A stretch of 64,000 nt of DNA from Mytilus galloprovincialis (Eukaryota; Mollusca; Bivalvia; Mytilida; Mytilidae), in contig NC_134838.1 in NCBI RefSeq assembly GCF_965363235.1, positions 15,098,441 through 15,162,440 of the forward strand, written 5' to 3'. The notes below the pieces were generated by a model. It ran no database searches and had not been told where the DNA came from. It was given only the letters and a program-made list of their open reading frames with translations. Both the position numbers and the translations under genes were made by a program. Positions 9,890 through 22,500 of this stretch are shown here, in pieces (position 1 is the first letter of the stretch; the number at the start of each line of letters is the position of its first letter).

Positions 9890-12740
9890 ATTTCATCAAT
9901 GATCAATGATAATAAGTTAAAGGTCAAAAGAACCCTGGCTAACATACATGTACACCTTAAAATCACTCAATACACCAAATATGGTTGACCTTTTGTCGCT
10001 TTTTGTTATAAAAAATCCAAACCAAACTAAGAAAACTTAATGTTGACAAATGAACCATGAAAATGAGGTCAAGATCAGATGATACATGACAGAAAGACAT
10101 TTACACCTAACAACCATTCCATTCACCAAATATAGGGAACCTATTGCGTATAATATCTAAGAATCAGGCTTAAGGATGTATTCTTATGATTTTTCAGTCT
10201 CGTTGAAATCTCGTTCTTGAATTATTTCCAAAACTTGTGATACAAGTGGAAAATATCAATGAATTTAAAAAAAAACTATAATCAAACATAACTCTGTGAA
10301 AAAAATGTGTATTTACAATGAATGGTTTTTGAGTAATCCAGTTTTCAAATTTTACGACCGATCAGGTCAGTATTTTTAGCCAAAATTTTGAGAAAATGGG
10401 TAAAGGATACAAAAAATGATTTTACAAGAATCATGTACATCCCATATCATTTAGGTCTTTTCAGATTTCTTAGATATGTATTTTTTTATCATTTATAACA
10501 AAAATGTTGAAATAATATGAATTTTGATCTTAAAACTGAGAAAAATCACAAAAATACAAAATTGAGAGCATGGTAAATTTTACATAAAAAAACGTCAAAA
10601 TATGATAAAACTTTCTTATATTAACACCTACCTATAGTTTTTTTAAGTAAAATTTATTCAGATTGGTCCACTTCATCTTTATAGAAAGTATGAAAAAAAA
10701 GTTTAATTGTGGAACTGATTTTTTTCACGATAATAGGCCAAAAATAGGTAAAAATCGATGAAAAATGGGAAAATCACCAAAATTGGGCATTTTCAAAGGG
10801 CCGTATCTAAAAGAGAAGTGCACCACCCTATGATTTTTTCTTCACCAATTATTTTGTTACAGTCTTATAAACCCAAAAATCAGGTTAAGAAAAAAAGTTT
10901 ACTTCTAGAAATTTTTGGCTCCTGAGAGGTGTACATCCTTAAACATGAAGACTAAATATTGATCAATTAATGAACCATGAAAATGAGGTCAAGGTAAGAA
11001 GAACCCTGCTAGGCAGATATGTAAACCCTACAATCATTCCATATACCAAATACAGTTAACCTGTTTATCATTTTTACTTTTAGTATCTGAGAAGAGGACC
11101 AAACTACAGAAACTTAACATTAACCAATGTACCATAAAATGAGGTCAAGGACAAATGATACCTGCCAGATAGACATGTAGACATTATACTATCATTTCAT
11201 ACATCAAATATAATTAACCTTTTGCTTATATAATTTGAAAAACAGACTAAAACACAAAAGCTTAACATTGACCAATGAAACCATGAAAATGAGTTCAAGG
11301 TCAGACTGGCATGTAACCATTATAATCATTCCACATACCACATATAGTTGACCTACTCTTATAGTATATGAGAAATAGACCTAATCATGTATCTTTAACC
11401 TTGATCACTGATCAATGAAATGAGTACAAGGACAAGGTCAAGTGAACTCAACCCAAATATAGTTATTTTATTAATATTACTCATAATAAGTGTAAAATTC
11501 ACATAAAAAATAAAATGTTTTTTTTTTCAAATAGTTGCTGAACCATGAAAATGAGGGGAAAAAAATGAGTACCTTCAAACAGAAATGAACGCCCTGTTGA
11601 TCTGAAAATAGTTTACTTATTATAATCAAGTTTCAACCAAACATTAAATTATTCTTTTATATAGAAGATAAGTTGCTAGTAAACACAAGAGTGCACACGC
11701 TGAAATGTCTAGCCTTCTATACTAATCATTGATATTATGTTGATAGTCCTAAGTATAAAGCTAAGCTTTATTACAACTGTCACATAAACTTAACATTAAT
11801 CGAGATAACTAAACAAAGACCAATGAACCTTGAAAATGAGGTCAAGGTCAGATGAACCATTCCAGGCAGACATGTACAGCTAACAATGCTTCTATACAAC
11901 ATATATAGTTGACACATTACTTGTAGTTTAAGAAAAATAGACCAAAACACAAAAACTTAACACTGTGCAATGACCCGTGAAAATGAGGTCACGGTCAAAT
12001 AAAACCTGCGCGACTGACATAAAGATCATAAAATATTTCCATACACCAAATATAGTTTACCTATGGCATATAGTATTAGATAAAAAGACCAAAACTCAAA
12101 AACTTAACTTTGACCACTGAACCATGAAAATGATGTCAAGGTCACATGACATCTGCCCGCTAGACATGTACACTTTACAATCATTCCATACAACAAATAT
12201 AGTAGACCTATTGCATATAGTATGAGAAAAACAGACCAAAACACAAAAATTTAACTATAACCACTGAACCATGAAAATGAGGTCAAGGTCAGATGACACC
12301 TGCCAGTTGGACATGTACACCTTACAGTCCTTCCATACACCGAATATACTAGCCCTATTACTTATAGTATCTGAGATATGGACTTGACCACCAAAACTTA
12401 ACCTTGTTCACTGATCCATGAAATGAGGTCGAGGTCAAGTGAAAACTGTCTGACAAACACGAGGACCTTGCAAGGTACGCACATATCAAATATAGTTATC
12501 CTATTACTTATAATAAGAGAGAATTCAACATTACAAAAAATATGAACTTTTTTCAAGTGGTCACTGAACCATGAAAATGAGGTCAAGGACATTGGACATG
12601 TGACTGACGGAGACTTCGTAACATGAAGCATCTATATACAAAGTATGAAGCATCCAGGTCTTCCACCTTCTAAAATATAAAGCTTTTAAGAAGTGAGCTA
12701 ACGCCGCCGCCGCCGCTGGATCACTATCCCTATGTCGAGC
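9890..12740 (+). repeat. ~145-bp satellite-like array with GC-rich end module, copy A
   Basis: About a dozen diverged units carry CCATGAAAATGAGGTCAAGG, a central CATGTACA and ATACACCAAATATAGTTGACC, at roughly 140-150-bp spacing. The right end (12610-12740) is a separate module with TATAAAGCTTTTAAGAAG, a CCG-rich stretch and TATGTCGAGCTTTCTGCAAC. The same arrangement recurs at 56540-59955, so the array is part of a dispersed element. A TTAA element interrupts it at 10170-10942. Confidence 0.8.
10170..10942. mobile_element. TTAA-flanked MITE inserted in the ~145-bp array
   Basis: It begins TTAAGGATGTA and ends TACATCCTTAA. The array sequence resumes on both sides. TTAA target duplication with short inverted ends suggests a piggyBac-type non-autonomous element. 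The 773-bp interior is AT-rich and has no useful frame. Confidence 0.65.
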
Positions 12741-13208
12741 TTTCTGCAACTCGACAAAAATTATGGGCAGAAAGACACTTTTTTGGACAGACAGGCAGAC
12801 AAGGTGATTGCAGTACACCTTCTACTCTATGTAAGTGAATGTATTCTAGCAATGAAATATAGAATACAATCTATCGATTCAGAAATCAAAAATGTATCCA
12901 CTGGAAAAGACTACTGTACTTCAGAAATTATTGCTATGTTTTATTATTGCGAAAAATGCCACAGGGTTATACATTGAAGTCGCAATTATTTAAACTCGCA
13001 TTTTGAATTTTTAAATATGAATTAAACAGTAAAATAAATGCACCCAATAATTTCAGAATAAACAGTATTTAAGAAAAGATTTTCATTGTGTCAAGTTATT
13101 TTAAGCCACAAGAGGGAGTAGTTTTAAACAAATCTGGTGTTTAAATTTTCCTGAAATCATAAAAGCACACAATAAATATTGAATTTAAATTATAATTGAA
13201 ATTGCTAT
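12741..13208. other. No gene recognised
   Basis: Region beyond the HROB 3' end. A plus-strand frame at 12732-12977 begins inside the repeat end module and has no family signature. Confidence 0.5.
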
Positions 13209-13214
13209 TTTATT
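13209..13214 (-). promoter_or_regulatory. Candidate HROB poly(A) signal AATAAA
   Basis: On the minus strand AATAAA occurs about 245 nt after the HROB stop codon. It is the first canonical hexamer I noticed downstream of the stop. AT-rich DNA makes chance hexamers common. Confidence 0.4.
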
Positions 13215-13455
13215 TGATCACACTATTTGAACACATATTTCATTCTTTAGCTACAGATTCATATTTTAAATAGTTTCAATGTCAGCAATATGAATCTTTT
13301 TTACATGCATGATTACAGATTTTAGTGCCCCTCATCAGAACTTTTTTTAAACAACAGCTAGTTTATATTTTCATGTATCAACATCTTTTTGAAGCACTAT
13401 TGTCTTTCAATGTTACTGTTCCAGACCACAACTCAAATTATGAATGTCTCTCTTT

Positions 13456-13502
13456 CTACATCATTTCTTCTGACAGCTGCGACAAAAGATCATCACTTAA
13501 AT
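13456..13502 (-). CDS. HROB: HROB exon 9, C-terminal acidic peptide and stop
   Basis: The acceptor is TTATTTATTTCAG. Two bases complete an Asp codon, and the exon then reads LSDDLLSQLSEEMM and TAG. This mirrors the human C-terminal ADDLDGLLSELPEDFF. Phase and sense fit exon 8 exactly. Only 47 nt are coding, and the family match at this length is what identifies it. Confidence 0.85.
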
Positions 13503-16500
13503 CTGAAATAAATAATAAAGATTATACACATAAAACATCAATAAAATGTAAATTTCAGCTGCAATTCAATTATACATGTATGTATGTACTGGTAAATGCC
13601 TCTGTTATCTGAAGACCCCCATTGAAAGCTGCAAAGGGTACAGTGGCATCCATGTACACTCCCTATCGGGATTAATGGAGAGTTGTAACTAACGTATATT
13701 TATACGACAATTATTTTTACAAGGACAATCAATCCCCATCCAACACAAAGGGAGTGCTAGGACACGGGGAAGTCTGTTATTATGGTAGAGGAAGCTGAAG
13801 TTCTCAGAAAAAATGGAGAGAAATCAGAAGATTGATCTCCAGGTCAAAGTAGGGGACAACTGTGACCAACTGAGGACCCCAAAGTACACATTCTAGTTTA
13901 AACTCCAGTCTGGGTACCAGAAAAAAAAGTGTGTTGGAGGGTGAAAATCACCCTTGTGATGTACTGAAATTTCCAGCACCCCATGTCGGATTTCAACTGT
14001 GGACCTTCAGCACTGTAGCCATTGGTCTTAACCACTAGACCACGAACCCACACTAAATGATGCATCAGCATGACATCAATACTTGTATTTAAAATTGTCA
14101 CTTAAGTGTGGTTTAGGACTATGCGGGATGGCTTATCTTCTACAAAGAAAATTTTATTGATGATGATAAAATAGAAGTCCAACACCTTTTACCAACACAC
14201 ATCATGCACATAAAACCCTTACTTTCCCTTTTTTTACTCTAATGTGAGCATATGTATATGTTACAGGCATTTTCTAAATTTAGCATATTGTAAAATGACT
14301 GAATTTTCAGTCAATTTATAAAATGCCTAACCTTGACAGGCCTTATACAAAATGAGATGCATATGACAAAAGTGGACAAGAACACAATATCGTCAATATC
14401 TTGCAAAGAAAATAACTAATGTTTTGGTAAAATTTATTTATTATTCAAAACCCAGGTGGGAAGGATTGTGTCTTATGATATGTTCTTTTTAGCGAAACTA
14501 CATAAAATACATCCTCTCTTTGTATTTCAGATACTAATTATAATAGTAAATTTATGATTATTTTGTTAAAATGGCAGGAGGACAAGTTGTTCTGTTAATA
14601 GAAGAAAATTTACAATCACATTAATTTTGTAGGAAATCTAGATTTAAAACAGTAAAGTGAAACATATGAAGCAGAGAAAAATGAAGTTGGTTTTTTAATT
14701 CACTGATTGACGTTTTTTGCTTTCAGTTGCAAATTTTAGACTGCAGCTTGCATGTGAAATAAAGGTATTTTGGACAGGGACAGAAAATTCCCACTGCATA
14801 GCGTTATTAACGTGCAGAAAGTGTTGCTTTTAAGGACAATAACTCTTTCAGGGGTCGATTGACAATTTTGTTAATGTTGATCTTACTTTGCTGAACATTA
14901 TTGCTGATTACATGTACAGTTTATCTTTATCTATTATAATGTTGAAGAAAATAACCGGAAACTGCAAACTTTAAGGCTGGTATATCAGGTTATTAACTGT
15001 TAAACCCCAATGTCAGATTTGCTCTAAATACATGAGATTTAGAGAAATATTAAGTCAAACACTGCATTTACCCCTATGTTCCATTTTTAATCATGTTGAC
15101 CATGTTGTTTGGCAGTCGGGATTTAACAGATTTTAAAAACAAGTTACTCTATTAATGATGATTGTGGCCAAGTTTGGTTACATTTGACCTTGTAGTTTCA
15201 TAGGAGAAAATGTTTGTGAAAGTTAAGTGACGAAGACGGAAGACAGCTGCCAAGTGATGAGTAAAGCTCACTTTGCCCATTTGTCCAGGAGAGCTAAAAT
15301 CGACAAAGAAAAAAAATAACGATACTTTGACAAGATAAGTGTCTCCTGCTAAAAGAGGCATCACCCTGTCATGGGCAAATCTGCTTCAGTCAAATTTATT
15401 CTTGATTTTTTATTATATTTTAAGCTCTTCGTTTTAATTCTGTAACTACCATAAATAAGACTGCTCTGGTGTTCAAACTTTTGAACTGTTTTTCTTAACA
15501 TTTCATTCTATAAAATTATTTCAGGCATTTCATTTTTTCCATGCATTTTGAAAAATGCCTAGAAAATTTAGTCATTATGTATAATGACTGAATTTTGTAA
15601 GCATTTTATAAAATGCCTAAAGTTTTCAGGCATTTTACAAAATGCCTAAATTTAGAAAATGCCTGTAACATATATATGGTATATATAACATACTCATTAG
15701 TTATTTACAACAAAAACCATAAACCTGTGGTTTTTTGGCAGCTGCAGTTCTTACTTGAATTGTATCTACATCTACCATGTCTACACCAGATATAAAGTGT
15801 TGAAGTTAATATTGCTGAGCCCCCAAAACAGCTTCATTTGACTATATCAATATTTTTAACATCAAATAGACGTTTTACAACCAAAAGGCATGAAAGTTAA
15901 ACTTCATGTACCAAAAAAAAAAAAATAATCATAATTCTTTTAACATTTTTTCTTAAACTGATTTAAATGACAACTATATAAAAGTAAAATAAAGTATGAT
16001 GACAAAATGATCAATGATGATGTTGGCGCTAAAAACTATAGGTCACAATACGGTGAATCCTATTCAATCACGAAATTGTTCAATTTACTAAGTTTGGTTG
16101 CTTTGATTTTGTACACCATTCATTGCCTGACCAGACAAATCTAATTAATCCCTCACCAAATGATCATGAGTTTCTTTGGAAAAAACAAAAAATAAGACAG
16201 AGACTTTGAACATGAAGTTGTGGAAATTCCTGGGAGATATAAAATTTTGTCAACCATTATAATAGTCACACAATGTCGTGCATAAATCTGTTTCTTTGAC
16301 AAATTTTTCACTTCTCTAGGGTAAAATTGTAAAAGCAGACAAAATATTATTATATCAGAAATACCTGACTTGTGAAATATTGATAAATCCATAGAGATTT
16401 TTGTACATTATAAGCTCTAATTACAATACTGACTCTTATAAAATAATAGATAGATATATATATGATTATCCCATACAAAATCAGTAATAAAACAGTTTGT

Positions 16501-19500
16501 AAAAGCTTTGGAGAATTGTTCAGTATCAGATATCTAGCATGTGTCTAGATGCAGTTAATCAAGTTTTGAAATAAAATGGTTGCTTGCACATGATTTTTGA
16601 TTACTTAGCTTGGAAAGTAAATAGGATTTAATGTGATAAATAATACTAATGCTTACATAGTCATGAGTAAATATTTATCGCATGACACTAAAAGAGAGAT
16701 TTTGAGGACTAAATTGAGAAATTGGACTATAAATCAGAATTTAAAGTGAGATAAGACAAACAACTTAGCCGGTGAGATGGGGTGAAGTACTTTTAGCTGC
16801 TAATTAAGTAACTGTATTCTTTGATACAGCCATAACAGTATCATTATTGTGTTTTGTCCAGTCCTTTTATAGCAAATTTGTAGTCAATTGTCAATTGATG
16901 ATCTTTTATGGTCTGTTATAAATGGTAATTCAAAGTTTTTTTTTAATTTGGGCAATTTGGAGCTTGGAATATTGTACATGTAACCTGTATAGACATTCAG
17001 ATTATTTAGACAACATGTACCTTTATTTTGCCTGTTGAAGAAAATAAAAGAAATACCCAATTATATATATATGCACTATCAATATTATGACTAAGTTCTT
17101 AGTTAATTGAAATATATTTAATAAAGAGCTGCACCATGAACACATGATACACCCAACACCCTTTTAGCTTTTCTTCATGCTTTAAATGAAATCTATTTGC
17201 GATGTTGTCTGACAAGTCTTGACAATGGACGAATGGACAACGGTACACCATAATATGTCCTGTAAATTGTTTTGTTTACCTTGACCTGTTACGTTACTTA
17301 CTCATCAACATTCACAGGATATGGTTGCTTAAGTATATTAATAATTTCTTTAGGTCCCTTTTTCTAACTCATCATATTTAAAAAATAAAATCAAAAGTAC
17401 TGGTAAAGTAAATCTAAAATAACTTTACATATATCAATTTTTAAAAAATCAGAAAAATTGTGCACAGTTAAATTGTGCATTTAAATAAGAACTCACCATC
17501 ATGCCACATGGAATCAACTTCAAAGCATGGTCTGGGTGGATCTCTAACATGTTTCAATACATTCTTGGTAGGAATAGCATTAGATTTTACTGTCATATGA
17601 GTGTCTGTAGTTTTACATATATCAGCTGTCACTTGAGTCCGATTTGATGATTTAAACCGTAAACCATTTTTTACTGATGGACTAGCACTACATTCAGTAG
17701 TTTCACTATTTGATGCCTGCCTTACACTATTACCAGATTTACTAGGTACATTGGGAACATTTCTTTCGTAATTATTGCTTGCATTTGTGTTTCTCACTTC
17801 AAGAGGGGTATTGTCATGGCCAATCTTGTTAGAATTAAAGTCTGTTGAACACAGATTTCTACTGAAATAAGGCTTCTCATTAATTTTTCTTTCATCATAT
17901 GCATGTGTCAAGCTTATTGAAGACGAAGCTTGATTTAAATTTTGTTTATTTTCATTCATAGAAACTGGTGTATTGGGAACTCTACTGTTAACAGATGGAG
18001 TTATGTTCACATTATTTGGCACTGTTGGTTTTGCCAATACTTGGCTATTGTTTAAATTTGGTGTCAGAGCTATGTGACTTCCTGTGTTATTTGACTGAGC
18101 TGTGTGACTTCCAGCACTCTGTACTGAATTACATGCAGTGTTCAATATATTTGGTGTTTTCACAAATTTAAACTTGTTGGAACTTTGTGGCCTCTGAGGT
18201 GTCTGATTAGAAGAATTCTGTTGAATTGTTGGAGTATGTACAGTAGGATTATGAGTTAGTTTTGGAGTTGTCACACCCATACTGCGTCCTGTCTGATCTG
18301 ATCTTGCTAAGTTACTGCTTTTTATTATATTTCTAGAATTGTTTGGAATAGAACCAGGCGTAGATAAATTTCCTTGTCCACATTTGATTGAGAAGGAAGG
18401 TGTAATTTGTTGTCCAAATTTGCTTGATATAGAACCAGGTGTAGCCATATTTCCTTGTCCAAATTTGTTTGAGATTGAACTAGGTGTAGATATATTTCCT
18501 TGTCCAAGTTGTTTTGTGATAGAGTTAGGTGTAGACATATTTCCATGTCTGCAATTGTTTGGCAAGGAACCAGGTGTAGACATATTTCCTTGACCAGATC
18601 TCCTTCGGATATTACTATCTTCACTGATATAAGGTTCCACTTGGTGAAGTACTGAGTTTAAGGATGTATTTTTTTCTATATTTCTTATGGTTCTCAATCC
18701 ATTTGATGTGTTACTATAAATAACAACAACATTGGCTGGAGTGACATTCAGATAGTGGTTTCTGGTTGTTGGACTTATCATGCTAACCTGAAAAGACAAA
18801 TCGGTTTTAATTATATTTTCATTCATTACTTTTAATCATATGAAACATTCCAAGTATACTATCCCTTGTTTTATAAATAGAAATATATACCGGTATATAA
18901 GAAAACAAGAATGTGTCCATAGTACACGGATGCCCCCCACGCACTATCTTTTCTATGTTCAGTGGACTGTGAAATTGGGGTAAAAAATCTAATTTGGCAT
19001 TTAAATTAGAAAGATCATATCATAGGGAACATGACTACAATAGACCACTTTCGAGTTCATTCGCCACCGGAAAAAACTCGTCAATTATACGCGCCTTTAT
19101 GATGTCATTTACCAGATAGAGGGGGTCGCCTGTATCCCTGCACTATTTAAGTTCATCAAGCGTCTTAGTGATCGTCATTGTGCAGGATAAACTAGAAATA
19201 ATGGTTGTTCTGTAGGTACTTAATGACAATTCCCTAATGACAGCAATGCTGATTGTCAATTTTGAGAATTCAATTTGCCGAATAATTCGTACAATATAGA
19301 ATTATAGTTTTCCAACCACTCGCTCAACATTGGAGTGGAAGTGACGACACCCCTAAATGCACAAATGACGTTCACTAAAACCAGAGTTTTTGATGGAAAT
19401 GCATCGAACTCGAAAGTTGTCTATTGATCTTTATACTGCATTGTTCATGGCTTAGGATCATTCTTAGCTATAAGTTTTATTGTGAAATTGACTCATGAAC

Positions 19501-22500
19501 TTCAAATTAAAAAGGTGTGACTAAACAAAAGTTGAGAACTGTGAAAAATTTCCCTTATGGTTGTTTCAAACTATGGACCTACATTCAAAAACTGTCAAAG
19601 TCTATCAGTAATTGAGAACCAATGGATACCTGTCTTTTGTTAAAGACCCTATGTTGACCTCAAGATTATTTTATTTTTTTGTGTTGTTTGGTTGCTGTCT
19701 TATTGATTTGTTTATTTATTCTCAAACCTGCCTTGGCTTTGAAATAGATTGAAAGGATATTTTAGTACTAAGGTTCAAGATTGCACTGCAAACATGTATA
19801 ATCTGCATGAATCTGCATGTACAATTAAACAACCATATGTTAAATATTACTAAGTTTGAATCTTACATTGATTTTATTTATTACATTATGTCAGAATAGT
19901 TTGTTTACAATATTTAGATGGGCTTTCAAAAATCCATCTGCAGTGAAAAGTTAGATGCCTCTTACATAATATCTGATGATAAGAAACCATCATTGTACAA
20001 AGCAGCAATTTCTTTTGCCATTATGTTATGTAACTTTTATTCTAAAATTAACACAATGATCAGTCACGATTTGTAACCCTATCAACTAATTTCATTTAAA
20101 ACATGTTAGTGACCGATTTGCAAGATTATTTAAATGGCTGCAACAACAAACGCAATCATTGTCATATCTAAATAGTATTGATGGAAACTTTTCGTTGCCA
20201 AGATAATTAATTAAAATATCTCCAGAAATGCACTGAAAAATCAATCAAATAAACAAAATGTCAAATTTATTTATACCATCTGATAAAGAAGTCAAGTCGA
20301 TTTTTTGGGCTTTGTTTATAAATAAGAGCATTATTCAGATTTCTGGTTAACTTCATTTACAATAGACTTCAAACTTAATATTAAGAAGTATATGCTGGCA
20401 TTTAATTAAGTTTTCTTATAGGAAATCTAATATCACAATGATTTCTATTTACCAAAGCAATTCTGATAAGTTTTACAGGTTATATATGGTCTAAAATCAA
20501 TTGCACAAGAAGTAAAAATTAGTTTTAATCTCTTTCTTAATGCACGTTTTGTTTAATCATAATCTAAAGTGTTTTTTTATTGAGGGGTGATAAAAAAAAA
20601 TCTCTGATAATGACTTAAAGTAAATTTGTTCCAGAATCTTTACAAATTTACTTCTTGTTCTTGAAAACAACAACAAAACCCAGAAAACAAATGAAGTTCT
20701 ATCTTGACTGACAATTTTCTATAAAGATGTTGATGTTGCTATGACTGCAGTTATCAGTGTGTAATATGCCAACTCATGTCTTATCCTGCAATGACATTTG
20801 GGATTTCAATAACAGAACAATTTATTACTGGAGAATAGTTTTGTTCAGGATTTTGTTATCACCATGCAATTACTTTTTAGCATATAAAGGGAGTATAATA
20901 AGTTAAAACCAGATGCTCCACAGAGCGCAGCTTTATACGACCGCAGAGGTTGAACCCTGAACGGTTGGGGCAAGTATGGACACAACATTCAAGCTGGATT
21001 CAGCTCTAAATTTGGATTGTGATTAAATAGTTGACACAGCATAGGTTTCTGACACAGAATGAATGTGGTCTAATAAACTTAATAAAATTTGTTTTTTGCC
21101 TTTGAGCAATTCACTATGCTGTTGGATATCAATCCTCTCAAAAAAATGTTTGAAGAAATTTTCTTTTTATTTATGAAATCTGAAATGAGAAAAATTGAAC
21201 CCCCCCAATTTTTTTTTCACATCCCCCTTTCCCTTATTCGAAAACTGATCTCAATTAAAATTTCTAATGGAGTTTGCAACAATAACTACTCATTTAAATA
21301 CATCATAAAATATTAAAATGTAAAAAAAGTGCTTGTTATCACTGAATGGTAAAGATTGTTTTAATTTATCAGTTGGTAGTAAAAGTAAATATACATTGTA
21401 TATTGTATAAAACAATGATTTAAGTTGATTCAACTACTATTCTGGACAAAGAAAGATAACTCCAATTGAAAATTCCTTGCTATTGCGCAATATTGTGCAA
21501 TTAGATATTTCTTGCTATTGCGCAATACAAAATTTCTTGCTATTGCACAATACTGTGCAATTGAAGATTCCTTGCTATTGCTGAATACTGTGCAATTGAA
21601 AATTTTTTGCTATTGCACAGTACTTAATATAATAATTTTGGATCCTGATTTGGACCAACTTGAAAACTGGACCCATAATCAAAAATCTAAGTACATGTTT
21701 AGATTCAGCATATCAAAGAAGCCCAAGAATTCAATTTTTGTTAAAATCAAACTTAGTTTAATTTTGGACCCTTTGGACTTTAATGTAGACCAATTTGAAA
21801 ACGGGACCAAAAATTAAGAATCTACATACACAGTTAGATTGGGCATATCAAAGAACCCCAATTATTCAATTTTTGATGAAATCAAACAAAGTTTAATTTT
21901 GGACCCCGATTTGGACCAACTTGAAAACTGGGCTAATAATCAAAAATCTAAGTACATTTTTAGATTCAGCATATCAAAGAACCTCAAGGATTCAATTTTT
22001 GTTAAAATCAAACTAATTAAGTTTAATTTTGGACCCTTTGGACCTTAATGTAGACCAATTTGAAAACGGGACCAAAAATTAAGAATCTACATACACAGTT
22101 AGATTCGGCATATCAAAGAACCCCAATTATTCAATTTTTGATGAAATCAAACAAAGTTTAATTTTGGACCCTTTGGGCCCCTTTTTCCTAAACTGTTGGG
22201 ACCAAAACTCCCAAAATCAATCCCAACCTTCCTTTTATGGTCATTAACTTTGTATTTAAATTTCATAGATTTCTGTGTACTTATACTAATGTTATGGTGC
22301 GAAAACCAAGAAAAATGCTTATTTGGGCCCCTTTTTGGCCCCTAATTCCTTAACTGTTGGAATCTCAACTCCCAAAATCAATCCCAACCTTCCTTTTGTG
22401 TTCATAACCCTTGTGTTTAAATTTCATTGATTTCTATTTACTATTACTAAAGTTATTGTGCAAAAACCAAGAATAATGCTTATTTGGGCCCTTTTTTGGA

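Noticed and set aside
12732..12977. 81-codon plus-strand frame with a GTAAGT inside
   Set aside because: It starts in the dispersed repeat end module and has no conserved sequence. The donor-like word is probably chance.
15152..15364. 70-codon minus-strand frame
   Set aside because: It lies in a diverged copy of the AGCTCACCTGGCC repeat family.
17338..17420. Minus-strand YDELEKGT frame as the HROB last exon
   Set aside because: Poor acceptor and no similarity to the C-terminal DDLDGLLSEL signature; 13502-13456 fits far better.
18339..18593. Plus-strand 84-codon frame opposite HROB exon 8
   Set aside because: It is a mirror of the in-frame repeat in exon 8; the minus strand has conserved HROB sequence.
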